The translations under genes and the position numbers were made by a program. A stretch of 64,000 nt of DNA from Lucifuga dentata (lineage: Eukaryota > Chordata > Actinopteri > Ophidiiformes > Bythitidae): contig VXCM01001457.1 of NCBI GenBank assembly GCA_014773175.1, positions 1,776 to 65,775 on the forward strand, written 5' to 3'. Shown piece by piece: positions 35,847-49,048 of the stretch (position 1 is its first letter; each line of letters starts with the position of its first letter). The notes beneath the pieces were generated by a model. The model worked only from the letters and a program-made list of their open reading frames with translations. It did no database searches and was not told where the DNA came from.

Positions 35847-36454
35847 TTAAAGGACAATACCATACATTTTGCACGTTTGAGCCTAATATGTTAAAGTTTC
35901 ATTCACGTAACGTTACTGACAGTCATTTCCCAAAGCATACTACTGGAACAGTAAGTTAATTTTTTATTTTATTTTTTTTTTAATTTCTTATCTTCCAGAC
36001 CGCCATTGGTTTTAGTCCATTCTGGTACGCTACTAAAAATCAACTTGTTGATACTTCAAATGTTCTTGGGATAGGTAATCCATCATTGTGTACAAGACGT
36101 ATATTCAGGTTTTTTTGAAGCGTTTAATTTTAGCATTTAAGCGCAATAAAAAGCGTGGAGTGAATGTTTGTCTCCACCAGGGAATATAGTCCCAAAAGAA
36201 GACCTGTGTTTATCGAAAAATTGAAATGACCGTGACTTCATAAGGCTGAATAACTATTAGCAGGAGAAACATGGATTTTTAAGGTGGGTGTATCACTTGA
36301 ATATTTGATTTTGAAAGATTAAGAGATTTTGCAAAATATCAGGAAAGCTGAAATATGGTTTTATCCTTTGGGAAATGATTGTCAGTAGCCTTACGTGTAT
36401 GAAACTTGAATATATTATGCTCAAACATGCAAAATGGCCGGTATGGTCCTTTAA
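35847..36454 (+). mobile_element. TTAA foldback element, copy 3
   Basis: It starts TTAAAGGACAATACC and ends GGTATGGTCCTTTAA, with terminal repeats extending about 100 bp inwards (CATGTTTGAGCCTAATAT against its inverse). The interior has GACCGCCATTGG, GTCTCCACCAGGGAATATAG and GATTAAGAGATTTTGC. It belongs to the well-kept subgroup with 37724, 42428 and 63163. Confidence 0.88.
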
Positions 36455-37080
36455 GACAACAAAGAAATCATCAAATCTGTGTCACCTGGAAGGAAAACAA
36501 TCTAAACTCAGTCAGGCGAGTCCTATATTTTCTTTATACAGCTTAAAAAAGACACTCACTTTAACTCAATTTAAGTCCTAAAACATGCCACAAAATGGTT
36601 AAATCTGATTTTACTTGTATTTATTTATTTTTAAATTTAATTTATATTATATATTTTTTATAAAGTCCACAAATGCCACAGCCTGAGTCAGGGATGAGAG
36701 CAGTGAATTATTAATCAAAGCCCTGCTGTCCTACAGAAAAGACAAGGTGGGAAAATCAAGTCATATCATAGATAAGGCAGAGAGCTGCTATTGTGAGTTT
36801 GTGTGTGTGCATGTGTGTATGTTTCAAAAAAATATTGTAATTAGGTCCTTGGATTGGAGAGCAGAGGTCTCAGAGGTCCCTTAACAGAACACCCACAATT
36901 ACTCACACACATAAAACATGCATATGTGCCTACGCCTGTGTACACACACACACACACACCCCCTGTTATGAATGTCAAACAATGAAAACAGGAAAAGTTG
37001 TGTTAAGATGTGGTGCTGAAAAACATTAACTAGCCAGCGGACCCCAGCTACGCCCAGATAATCCAATTTAAACCCCCCCC

Positions 37081-37112
37081 CCANCCCCCCCCCCACACAC
37101 ACACACACACAC
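37081..37112. repeat. C-run with assembly N, then (CA)n
   Basis: C-runs on both sides of the N at 37084, then about 9 CA units. Confidence 0.9.
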
Positions 37113-37436
37113 GCTCCCACGCACACTTCAACATGCTTCAAACTGTATCAGAAGTGTTGCATCTTGAAGTTAATAATGTATGAATTTGTCTGCGGTGGCA
37201 GTGAAGGATCAGCGTCTTAATGAAGCTGAGCCTGTCTGCCTCACTTTGTTGTCAAAAAGTCATGAATAAACATCATCCGGCCAATTAAACTCAGGGCTGG
37301 AAACTTTACTCATCAGTAAACAAGCAGCAGCTACAGCTCTCATATCCACTGAGGGATTAGCAGGAAACGGAGGAATGATAATGCTTGGCCTTTGGCTTGT
37401 TTAGTACAGTAAAGCTCTGGAGAGGGCAGGACCTTG

Positions 37437-37491
37437 AGTGAGGGAGGGAGGGAGGGAGGGGNGAGAGAGGGGGAGGGAGAGAGAGAGAGAG
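37437..37491. repeat. (GGGA)n / (GA)n array with assembly N
   Basis: About 6 GGGA units, the N at 37462, then GA repeats. Confidence 0.9.
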
Positions 37492-37723
37492 AAATAAAAT
37501 GGCAGTTTGACTTGATTATTGGAAGAGTTTCAACTTTCATACTTTCTTTCAATTTTGGGCAGAATCTATGGAGGCTATGTGCCAAGTCTGATTTTAATCT
37601 GGTAAATATTCAAGAAGAATCCTGGAAATGTTCTTTCTCATTGTGTGTTGAGTGTCAGACTAATGGCAACTAGGATAATATAATAAATCCGTTCAGAAAT
37701 TTATCATCTTGTGATTGCAAGAC

Positions 37724-38324
37724 TTAAAGGACCATACCACCCATTTTGCATGTTTGAGTCTAATATATTCAATTTTCATACATGTTACGTTACTGACAAT
37801 CATTTCCCAAAGGATAAAACCGTATTTCAGCTTTCCTGATAGTTTGCAAAATCTCTTAATCTTTCAAAATCAAATATTCAAGTGATACACCCTCTTTAAA
37901 AATCCATGTTTCACCTGCTAATAGTTACGCAGCCTTATGAAGTCACGGTCGTTAAAATTTTTCAGTAAACGCAGGTCTTCTTTTGGGACTGTATTCCCCG
38001 GTGGAGACGTACATTCACTCCGTGCTTTTTATTGCGCTTAAACACTAAAATTACAAAACTAAAAAAAAAAAAAAAAANGATTTTAATAGCGTACCAGAAT
38101 GAACTGAAACCAATGGCGGTCTGGAAGGTAGGAAAAACAAATTTTAACTCACTGTTCCAGCAGTATGCTTTGGGAAATGATTGTCAGTAATGTTACATGT
38201 ATGAAAATTGAATATATCAGGCTCAAACNAGTATGCTTTGGGAAATGATTGTCAGTAATGTTACATGTATGAAAATTGAATATATCAGGCTCAAACATGC
38301 AGAATGGATGGTATGGTCCTTTAA
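37724..38324 (-). mobile_element. TTAA foldback element, copy 4
   Basis: Ends TTAAAGGACCATACC and GGTATGGTCCTTTAA. It is inverted relative to the copy at 35847 and closely similar along its length. The flanking bases outside TTAA differ from the other copies. It contains a poly-A with an N (38078) and a 67-bp artefact duplication around the N at 38229. Confidence 0.9.
38162..38296. other. Assembly artefact: 67-bp unit duplicated across an N at 38229
   Basis: The right terminal repeat of foldback copy 4 is present twice around one N. Confidence 0.85.
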
Positions 38325-38829
38325 TGCCAATTCAACTAATCACAACAATATTTACTTGCAATTTTGTCCAATCTCCACAATATTCTGGTAAAAAAAAAAA
38401 GGGGGGGGCCAAATTATAAGGAAGTTTGCAGTATCCAATCAACAACTTCTTTGAAGATACGTTATTATTTTTAAGTTTTTTCCGCTAAAGGCAGAAAGAG
38501 TCTGTCTGAAAAGATACCAAAATGCCAAATGAGAGAAGCCTGCAACGTCCTCATTCCTTTTTGACTTCCAATGAATTCAATTCAGTGATGGGTGGTTACT
38601 GTAAAAATTTAGTAAAATAATATTTTTGCACTGAAAGGGCACCCAGAGGACTCAAACTGCACCCTAACAGGATTACCTGTGCAGCTGAATGATTGGCTGA
38701 CATCAGTAACGCTACTTGATGACACAGACGAATCCCCCAAATCTGATTTTACTGTTCAACTACTAAAAAGTCAAGATTAATATAGATTCAATAAGTTTTA
38801 AAATATCAGATGAGTTGCCTTTCTTAAAC

Positions 38830-38866
38830 TGAAAAAAAAAAAAAAAAAANAAAAAAAAAAAAAAAA
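38830..38866. repeat. Poly-A tract with assembly N before exon 2
   Basis: A-run of about 35 with one N at 38850, about 80 bases upstream of the exon 2 acceptor. Confidence 0.9.
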
Positions 38867-38913
38867 CAAAACACAGTAACCTCTTAAACAGAATCTAATT
38901 TGTTTTATTCTAA

Positions 38914-39237
<324 letters not shown>

Positions 39238-39596
39238 TGACCTGCAAGGAGGATGGAATTCTCATCAAGCTGTGTGGTAAACAAATCCAACGTCTAAAAA
39301 TACGTGTTGCAGAACAAGGCAACTTCCAGATTTAAAGGTGGGTCTCTGGCCTCCATCAGAACATAGCCGCAAAAGATTCTCATTCTCATTTTGGACAAGC
39401 CATACCAAAATGTTGTTTTCCTTTGTTAGCAGCTTCCAGGCAGTGGCTCCATGGTGTCCCAAACTTCAATCATTTCTAGTTCAAAGTTTTCCCAAATCAC
39501 AGCTTCAGTGAGGTAAAGCTAAAGCTAACTTATAGGTAATGCATAGCTAAAGTTAAAGCTAACTCATAGGTAATGAAAGTCAATAGATTACAGACA

Positions 39597-40128
39597 TGAA
39601 AAGTTTGATTCATTTACAAGAATTGGATCAGTCCGATCGTAATAGGAGAAAGACCGGTTCATGTCCGAACCGAATCACTGATTCATCAGTTGGGGGGGGG
39701 GCNGGGGGGGGGTCCTCACACCTCCATACTCTCCCAGTTCTTGCATCTCTCTCTATTCTCGCAAATCTCTCAAGTCAATGAGCCTGTCTGTGAGTGTGCC
39801 CCCTCGTGGACGCTCACATACACTACATCAAATGCCACTTCAGCAGTGTTTGTGCCACATAAACTAGATTGCCTGAGCCAAACAGACAACAGGCTGGAGG
39901 CAATAGGCTTTTATGGCTGGAGTTAGAATGTGCTGACTAATCTCAAAGATGGGATGTTGTGAAAGAAAAAGTATATAAATATATTGAATCTCATTCATTT
40001 ATACCACGGACCGGAATGAACCGGAAGTACAGTATGTGGTTCAGTTATGGCTTTGACCCGGATCACATTCATGGACTAAGAATCGAATCTTTGAATCGAT
40101 GATTCAGTGAATCGGCCAAGCCTAATAG
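39597..40128. repeat. Probable dispersed element rich in GATTCA/GAATC motifs
   Basis: The outer parts carry many GATTCATT, GAATCACTGATTCAT and GAATCGATGATTCAG motifs, forming nested palindromes at both ends (39601-39690 and 40070-40120). The middle is unrelated. Such paired palindromic flanks suggest a non-autonomous transposon. G-runs with an N at 39703 interrupt it. Boundaries are uncertain. Confidence 0.4.
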
Positions 40129-40139
40129 ATGAGTGGAGA

Positions 40140-41850
40140 AACTGGCTGTTATTGACTTTTAATCCCATAACCTCCTTATGATGATGCTGCAGTTTATTTT
40201 AATCTAAAAACAGATCAGATTTATACATACTCAGGTGGATAAACCATTGACAATTTAAGAGAAAACCAGGTAATATATTCGATATGCAAATTAATTGATT
40301 TTTTGGTTTATGCCACACCAGTTTCCAAATACAAATTGAAATATAGGTAGTAACTTCGCTTTACATCCATATTAAGGGCTTTTTAGAATTTACTAATTGT
40401 ACCACTAACATGATGCAAAGACCAAAGAGGAAGGGTGAATTTTTGGACCACCACAGACCAATCACCTGGAAGCATCTCACAATATAAATTTACTCAACAA
40501 AAAAACAAAATCAGAACAATATGAAAGATGATATGGTTGCTTTGAATACATTTGAGAACTGCAATGATTAAAATTTTATCTAATTTTTCACATTAGAGAA
40601 ACATGCACACATTCAATACCAGCCATCATGCTGACATTGTTTAGATCTTTTAATAAAATCTTTTTTTTTAGACGAATTACAGGAAGCTGCGGGGGGAAAA
40701 GCCCAGCAGTCTTTGCATTCCAGAGTCTGTCTCCCTCATGTCTCTCTGTCAGCAGAGATGAGTTGGGGGTCTGTTGGGATTGTGGAGGTCGAGGTGATAT
40801 AGGTGGGTCGGAGTGGGTGTTCCCTCATCGACACTGAGTTATTTGGCTTCGGTTTTTTTTGGGGGGCGGGGGGGCTGGGGGATGACAGGACAAGCAAAAC
40901 AAACAGACCTGAGGTGTGAAGTGATCCCCGGTGCAGGTCAAAGATGAATGGAAGTGAGGAAGATTGGTGAAAGGGCTGACAGAGAGAAAAGAAAAGAAGG
41001 AGATGTGGAGAAAAAGCAGGATAGGAGAGGTAGAATCAACTGAAATTTTAGAATCTTTGAAGGGAAACAGCATTAATTAAACAGTTTTTTTTTTTTTTAA
41101 TGAAAATGTAATTGATTTGAAGGTGATTGTTCGCATCATGTTGATAAGTTTAGGGAAAGAGTAACAGAAAGAAAGGGAGACAGGGAGGCAGAGAAGAAGA
41201 GGAGGACAAGAGGAATACGCCCTCATGCAGGTGTTCTCACTGCTCTGCACTAGGATGGATCACCTGCCATCAGCCTTCACCGTAGCTAATAAGGGTCAAA
41301 GAAAGAGAGGTGGAGGGGAGATGACTGAAAAGAGAGAGAGAGAGAGAATGTTTTCTCACCTCTCCTGTAGCTAGAGGGAAAGAAAACAGGAGCTGAATCC
41401 CTGTGCAAACAAGCCTGGAGACATCTCAGACCTGCTTTGTACAGATGAACACAACACAGAAATACATGCATACCTGTTTGGCATTTCAGAGCACAGCCGA
41501 TAGGGAAATATGAGCTGCCTGCTGACAGATTAAGCCGGCGTTTTTCCCACATCATTCACCAGAAAACAAATAAATAAACTGAGAATGATGTTACTTCAGA
41601 GGAGACGAATGCTGTGTCCCAATTCCACGCTACATGCCATTTCTGACTAGGTTTGGAGTGTGCAGCACGTTCACACTGTAAAAATGAGAACTGACTTTTT
41701 TTGACGGTGCCATTGATGGACATTTGATTCACAATGCAATGCAAAAAAGAAATGGAGAAGCTATTTATGGCCACATTTACACCACCAGGTACAAATGACC
41801 CAATTCCTGTTTTGGCTCACATGACAAATATGCACTGTAACATGTAAAGT
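40140..41850. other. Intron 2 segment with no recognised feature
   Basis: Mostly unique-looking, with a G-run at 40859-40880, a T-run at 41085-41098 and short GA repeats near 41333. No gene. Confidence 0.5.
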
Positions 41851-41859
41851 GTTTATATA

Positions 41860-41861
<2 letters not shown>

Positions 41862-41900
<39 letters not shown>
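41862..41900. repeat. Poly-A tract
   Basis: About 38 A in a row after a TA-rich lead. Confidence 0.95.
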
Positions 41901-41901
<1 letters not shown>

Positions 41902-42427
41902 CACCTGGAATGCAGACGGATCTGATTTTGAACAATTTCATTTGCAGAAATCATTCTGATATGTCACGAATATCTGCCAGCTCAGAATTTTCTTTACCAT
42001 TCCAACTTGCATGAAGTATCAGTAATTACTGCTGCACATGCTGCAACAAGTTCTTATCCATCTTCTCCACCTTAAAATATAATTAAGTCAGCGGTATCTT
42101 TTAAAGATGCTTCCAAAAGTAATTGCTGTCTGGGATTTAGGATGTGTGATATGTCAGAGTGGGTTTATGTCTAGATTTACGTATTTGACTGATTGGAAGA
42201 GTCACTGAATCTGACTTCATTTTACTGCTGTGTCACCAAATACTCCTGTCACCGAAACATTATTAAATATAAAAAATATTTTTTGTAAAGTTAAAACTGA
42301 AACTAAAGCTTAGACAACATAATAGGAAGATTGACATATGCTGTATATTAGTATGTAGAGTGGAACTGGGGCACAGTGAGGCCTTAGCATTGATGGTCAG
42401 TGATTTCTAAAGTTATGACTCATTCAT

Positions 42428-43083
42428 TTAAAGGACCATACCGGCGATCATGCATGTTTGAGCCTAATATATTCAATTTTCATACATGTTACGTNGGACC
42501 ATACCGGCGATCATGCATGTTTGAGCCTAATATATTCAATTTTCATACATGTTACGTTACTACTATAATTTCCCAAAGGATAAAACCATATTTCAGCTTT
42601 CCTGATATTTTGCAAAATCTCTTAATCTTTCAAAATCAAATATTCAAGCGATGCACCCACCTTAAAAATCGATGTTTCTGCTACTAATAGTTACGCAGCC
42701 TTATGAAGTCACGGTTGTTTAAATTTTTTGATAATTGCAGGTCTTCTTTTGGGACTATACTCCCCGGTGGAGACATACATTCACTCCATGCTTTTTATTG
42801 TGCTTAAATGCTAACATTACATAACTTTGAAAAACAAAAACCTGAATACACGTCTTGTTCGCGATGATGGATTACCTATCCCAAGAACGTTTCAAGTATC
42901 AGCAAGTTGATTTTAGTAGTGTACAAATTAATGAACTGAAACCAATGGCGGTCTGGAAGGTAGGAAAATATTTTAATTCACCATTTGTAGTATGCTTTGG
43001 GAAATCATTATCAGTAATGTTGTATGTATGAAAATTTAATTTATTCGGCTCAAACATGCATGATCGCTGGCATGGTCCTTTAA
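42428..43083 (-). mobile_element. TTAA foldback element, copy 5
   Basis: Ends TTAAAGGACCATACC and GGCATGGTCCTTTAA. Same orientation and subgroup as copies 4 and 9. It contains a 62-bp artefact duplication around the N at 42495, so its true length is nearer 590 bp. Confidence 0.9.
42433..42557. other. Assembly artefact: 62-bp unit duplicated across an N at 42495
   Basis: The left terminal repeat of foldback copy 5 is present twice around one N. Confidence 0.85.
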
Positions 43084-43769
43084 CAGCATCCAGCAGTTAA
43101 AAAAAAAAAAAAAATCATTTTCCATGTTGAGTGTCTTCATTTCACATCCTTCATAACACGCCTGGTGCTGCTGTACCAAAAACATCTGTCAAACCAACGC
43201 ACAAAGATGATACAAAGCTTGTATTGAAATTGCTGATTTCCAGCAACCATATCATGCTCGTTTCCTTCTTTGCATGAAAAAAAATCATAACAAACACGCT
43301 CTGACAAACGCATCCATTTATTCATCCCTCCCTCCGTGCTCCCGTGACTGATATGCTTAAACTGACATTAACACCTTCCGTGGCTTTGGGCCCATTCTTC
43401 TGTCGAGAAGGAATGCAAACAGACATTCATCATGATGGGACTTTGTGTATCATTAACCCCTATCCTCTGCTGTGTCTAGCAGGCTAGCTAATTGTGGGGA
43501 TTTAACCTCTTCTTGTTGTTTTTACATCCCCTCCCATGTGTCCCAGACTTGATTCTTTCAGCATCCCATAACTCACTTTAATGGAGCTTTGTTACTCATA
43601 GAGGAGAAATTAGATGCCTCAAGGTCCTGCTTTGCATTTCCTCACAGCGTTTACAAGTGCAACCATTTTTTACTTGTACTTAGATAAGAGAGATATTTCT
43701 GATTAGCAATTGATTGTGTTATTTTTGCTATTACCATATAGCAAATATGGTATATAAATAAATATATAT

Positions 43770-43801
43770 AAGGCATGCAAATAAATATATTTGCATGCCT
43801 T
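43770..43801. other. Perfect 14-bp inverted repeat carrying two octamer motifs
   Basis: The arms AAGGCATGCAAATA and its exact reverse complement are separated by AATA. Each arm holds ATGCAAAT, the consensus octamer bound by POU-domain factors; the two octamers point toward each other, six bases apart. The setting is TA-rich. It may be a chance palindrome, a cruciform-prone site or a POU dimer site. Confidence 0.6.
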
Positions 43802-44761
43802 AAACATACAGTATTGTAAAATTGAACGTTTGCTTTTCATGAAAGTTTTGGCTCTCTCAGAAACTTTCTCTTTTATAATCAGCATAGGAATTATTAATCC
43901 GGCATATTTCGGATGATTAAAGACAGTTCTTTTTTTTGATTAAGGAAGGCCTCATTTCACCCTATGCTGAAATGAGAGACCTCGGAGGCCGAGCAGGCAC
44001 ATAAAGAGGAAGAAGGCGTTTCTGCTTTTGCTGAAGTTTCCTGCACACTGAAGCAGTGGCGCCTCACTAAAGCAGAAACATGAGTGAAAACCTCATTTCA
44101 TGTAATGATAAAGTGTTTCTGTAGCAAACAGCCTGTTTGCACTCAGACCAGTGATGTGGAAATCTGCGCTCATTTGAAGATGACAAATTTAATGTTAGGA
44201 AACTCTGAGTAAATGAGTCCTGAATTAAAGTGAAAAGCTGTGAAAAATGCACCTGTCTGGACCTTTGGGTAAACAGAACATGAATAGTCCATGTGCATCT
44301 GGATATGTGGAGCTGTGCTGGCTGAATTTTAGATTTGTGTTAAGCTTTTGGTAACTTGTGCTACTGATTTGGAGCCTGACAGAGTCTGCCTCTTTCATCT
44401 TCATCTGTCCTCTGTGCATGAATTCTGTCTCGTCTTTGTCTTTTCCAGCCTGGTCTTCTAATCTTTTCTGATTCTGGCTGATGCTTTTACTTTTGCTCAG
44501 GGAAACATAAGCTGCTAATGTGAAGCGTCCATGCAACAATGGATTATTTGTGGATATTTTAAGGGTTTGGTTTGTTTTTTAATGACTTACAGAATATGAG
44601 TTATGTAGGTTTAAACTTAAATTCACTTTCCACACTGTTCTGTTCCACTGCCTTGATTTGAATGCGTGCATTTATACTCAGAAACTACAATAATGGTAAT
44701 GAATGTCAATACTCCACATACACACACACTTACACACATACATATACAAACACACTCTTAC

Positions 44762-45134
44762 TTTTACTTTCAACTCTTTTCGGTGGAAAGTTGCCATGGG
44801 ATGCTTCAAAAGTTGCCAGAAGTTGCTCGATGAAATCATCAGCTAATTTTCAGTTCATGTTTCTGTCTAGCATTGTGCAGTTGACTTGCCTTACCTGCCT
44901 AGTGCCTACACTGCCCAACACACTCACGGAATGCGCCGTATGCAGCCCGTCTCAGCCCCGGAGAGCTGCAGCCACAGTCATGAGAGACAGATTAGCGGAG
45001 CACATTTGGCGACTCTCTTTTCGTAAAAGTCACTGATGTCCTTCCAAAAAGTTAGACTTGTCACTAGGCTCTTTTCTGGAAAGAAGTTGCTGCAGGGCAT
45101 ACCTAGCAACAAATCTGCTAAGTTGGCAACACTG
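44762..45134 (-). mobile_element. hAT-like non-autonomous element relic
   Basis: Read on the minus strand, the right edge starts CAGTGTTGCCAACTTAGC, then TTTGTTGCTAG; this resembles the ends of a fish hAT group that I recall. The left part (GAAAGTTGCCATGG and AAAGTTGCCAGAAGTTGCT) may be the other terminus. A target duplication was not established. Confidence 0.5.
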
Positions 45135-45169
45135 ACTTGATATCATGCACTTGTTTCATGAAATATAAC

Positions 45170-45400
45170 TTATCGGTCAGTAGGATTATTTGTTTGTACT
45201 CCAATTAAGGCAATGATGCAAGTAAAACGTATACACAGATGGAATTAATAGGATTCTGGGGTTTGCTGAATGTACATGACAGTGCGTACGGAGCAAGATA
45301 AATGCGATTTTGCTGATTTCAGTGTAATTATCTAGTTGTTTACATGATGTTTGAAAGAAAAAAAATGATTTATTGCCTTAATCTGCATGTAATCTTAGCT
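45170..45400. repeat. TTTACATG-family repeat
   Basis: It contains ACTCCAATTAAGGCAAT at about 45198-45214 and, inverted near its right edge, TACATGCAGATTAAGGCAAT, giving imperfect inverted termini. Related to 32811-33000 and 50255-50480. Confidence 0.55.
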
Positions 45401-45951
45401 TCAACGTGCATGAAGAGATACTGAGAGTGGTATTTTAGCTCCAAGAAACTCAGATAAATGACCTGTTAATCTATTTTAATATCATAGTTATAACAAAAAG
45501 ATAATAATTGTCCCATTGGCTCACAGCTGGAGTGCAGTCTTGGGTCCCTGGACAATGCATGTCATATACTCATTACGTCAGAGTCTCCAGGCTATGAAAC
45601 TCAACTAAATATATCTCACCCACACAAGAGATTTACTTGTCCTTTACTCCTGCACTTTCACTATTGCTGAAAATATAAACAGATTTCAACATAATTTATA
45701 AAACTGTCAGCTTACCTAAAGGCTTTTGTTCAATTTAATCCATGAAATTTGCCAGAGTGCCCCCCTCCCAGCCCAGTGTAATTATAAGCAAACATTGTCC
45801 AAGCTCAACTGAGGTTTTCAGTTACATCATAACAGACTTACAATAAAAGATCTCTGGTAATTACCCCAAACTGGCAAATGATACGAAGCACAAACCATTT
45901 TCTTCTCCCAATTACAACATTTTTGCTAACTATATCTGGAAAGCTGGTTAA

Positions 45952-45954
<3 letters not shown>

Positions 45955-46011
<57 letters not shown>

Positions 46012-46035
46012 NNNNNNNNNNNNNCCCCCCCCCCC
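45955..46035. repeat. (CT)n array, 13-N gap, C-run
   Basis: About 28 CT units, then N at 46012-46024, then 11 C. This is the only multi-N gap in the window. The true length is unknown. Confidence 0.95.
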
Positions 46036-46811
46036 AACTCTGTTAATAAACTTAACAAAGTTACCACACAGGGCTTTCTCTATGTCAAACACCTTTACGT
46101 GCTGTCAAAGTCTTGCCCTGCCAAACTCTCTCAGGTTTACCACATCATAACTCAAGATAATTCAATGAAACTCAAACCGCAGAACTAATTTCTGTCCGCT
46201 CCTCTAGCAGCGTGCACTCTACACCAAACTGACAGCAATTAAGAGGTTTGGTTATTTATTGAACTCAAAGAGAGCCATTGCTGTGTGGCTTTTGGAAGAG
46301 AATAAGCGCTGTGGCAGCACAGGCAGGTCGAGGAGCACAGAGTTTGCTTTTTTTATGTGAAATACAATCCTCCCAAAAAGCTGCTCATTTTCATAGGAGG
46401 CCATTACAAGTAAAAGAGAGCGGTGGCTCTTCTACTAAGAATGAGCCCAGTGCCCAGTGGCTACATTTACATGCCGAAATTTATAACTTCACCCCTCATT
46501 GAGTAGGAGTGTAAACACAGAATCTGTTTCAAGCAACTCTTTCACGTGCAGATGTTGAATCAAACCCACTGAGCAGCTGGTAGGAAAATGCACGTGTTCA
46601 TCCTAAATAGGTGATAGTGATGTTAAAAGAGCAGCAGATGCAGCACTTTGGGTGGTCTTTGAACACCTCTGACACATAATTCAAATAACAAACATAACTG
46701 TGCAATGGTAACTGGAGATAAAGCATTAGATCAGCTGTCTATGGTGCCATCCTTGTTTGTTGCATGGATTTGATTTGAGAGGCCCTTCCTGACTTTATTA
46801 AGCATCAAACG

Positions 46812-47400
46812 TTAAAGGACGCTGACCATATCATATGTAATTTTGCATGTTTAAGCCCAATAAATACTACCTGATTACATGTTACCTTACAGCTTACCAT
46901 TTTCCAAAATGTATTGTAAACCTGTATTTTAGTTTTCCTGTTTGTTTGCCATATCCCCTAATCTTTCAAAATCAAATGTTCAGGCAATACACCCACCATA
47001 AAATTCAGTGTTTCGCTGCTAAAACGTATGTCTGAATGTAGAAGGGATGGTCATTTTTTAAATTTCTCTGTAAAAGCTGTCTTCTCTCAGGACTATATTT
47101 TCTGGTGGAGGCATACATTTTCTTGCAGTTCCACATTGGACTGGTTAAATAAAGTTACTTTGATAAAAAAAAAAAAAATGTAATAGAAGTTGTGTCTGCT
47201 GTGATGGATTACTCATTTCAAGGGATTCAAGTCTCCATAATTTGATTTTTATATAATGAACTGAAACCAATGGCTGCGTGGAAGGCAGCAAAAACCATTC
47301 TAGTATTTACCTCTCCAGTATAATGTTGACAGTATCGTAATGTGTATGCAGGTTGTATCTATTGGGCTCAAACATGCAAAACGACGGTATGGCCCTTTTA
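46812..47400 (-). mobile_element. TTAA foldback element, copy 6
   Basis: Starts TTAAAGGACGCTGACCATAT and ends CGACGGTATGGCCCTTTTA. The interior has ATCTTTCAAAATCAAATGTT and TGAACTGAAACCAATGGC. More diverged subgroup. Confidence 0.85.
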
Positions 47401-48503
47401 TTTCAGATCCCATCATGACTGAAGTCTGCACTGAACGACAATGATAACTACATGAGAAGCCTACGCCAAATAATGAGCCCTGTTCTTGATTACTCCTCCT
47501 TAGAGAACCATCTAAAGTTAATAAAATCAAGCTTGAGCAGGTTGGCATCGGTTCTGTGACCGAAAGATTGAATTCAGGCCTTCACATTTGAATCCTAACA
47601 TCAACCAATATATAATTGCATCGGTCAGTGAAATGATGAGGAACATATTTTGCATACAGAGGAAATTAGACTGTGATTGAGGGTCGGTCTGTTTTAATCA
47701 GAAGAACATGTTAAAGAACTTACTCCGCTCTCCTCAGCAGATGTCTTCCATTGACACAGTAGGGATTTTTTTTACTAACCACATATAAAATGTTTTCTGT
47801 TAGGGATTTGAGAAATATTGTTTTTCATGACTTCGCTTTTAGTTTTAGATTTCCAGGGCTGCGCTGATATCGACGTGTTTTCAATTAAAATAATGCACAT
47901 GGGTTACGTTTTGCATCGAACATCACTTATAAAATCAGCTTATGTCTGACGTACTAAACTCTGTCACCAAAAAAATGAGTGTCGCTGCCATTACAAGCTT
48001 GTTATTGTGATCAATAAAATATGAACCTACAAACACAGTCACACACACACACATCATGTAAAATTCTGTTTATGTATAGATGTAAGTGCATTTCTTTCAT
48101 TTCTGGTACTTATGGAGGAGCAGAAACCTAATTATAACAGAAGACAGACTTGGGGAGCTTGGACTTACTCCAGCGCCAACAAATTATTCTTATTGGCACT
48201 AAACGCACAAACCAAATGAGGGAGTGGAATTCAGACTTCAAACACCAGCTTATGGTAAACGATTGGCAGAGTTTAAAATTCTCACATTGTGCAATCTCAG
48301 ACTCCTGCCTAGCTGCTGAAGCGGACCGCCTGCCTTTGAAATGCTTTCCATTCTCCCCATTAACCAAGAACATTTTTCATTCTTTTATTTGCAACTCCCG
48401 GCGCCAACATTTTCTTCTAGCATCAGGAATTCAGTCTTCATCGACAAACTTGACGGTTATATGGGGCTAATCGCTTACACTCAGACACTGGATGAGATTT
48501 ATG

Positions 48504-49048
48504 TTAAAGGGCCACACGGGTGATTTTGAATGTATAAACCCAATAAATATGACCAATACATGTTACTGACAAATAATTTCCAAAACATAAAACCATATTT
48601 TAGTTTACCTGTTATTTTGCCAAATCCCATAATCTTTCAAAATCAAATTTTCAGGTGATACACTCACCTTAAAAGTCAATGTTTTACCCGCTAACACGTT
48701 TTTTTAAAATTTACCTGCAAAAAGCTGTCTTCTCCTGGGAACTATATTCCCTGGTGGAGAAATACATTTTCTTAGATCAGTTAAATTAAGTAACTTCAAA
48801 AAAATGTTTGGTGTTTGGTTTGCTATGATGGATTACTTATCTCAAGCACATTTCAAGTTTCTACAAGTTGATTTTAAGAGCGTACTGGAATGAACTGAAA
48901 CCAGTGGCACTGAGAAGGCAGGAAAAACAAATCTAAGATGTACTGCTCCAGTAGTATGTTTTAGAAAATGGTTGGTAGTAATGTAACATGTATGCAGGGT
49001 TGTATTAATTGGACTCAAACATTCCAAATCACTGGTATGCTCCTTTAA
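48504..49048 (-). mobile_element. TTAA foldback element, copy 7
   Basis: Starts TTAAAGGGCCACACGGGTGA and ends GGTATGCTCCTTTAA, with the same interior blocks as copy 6, about 1.1 kb downstream of that copy and in the same orientation. Confidence 0.85.
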
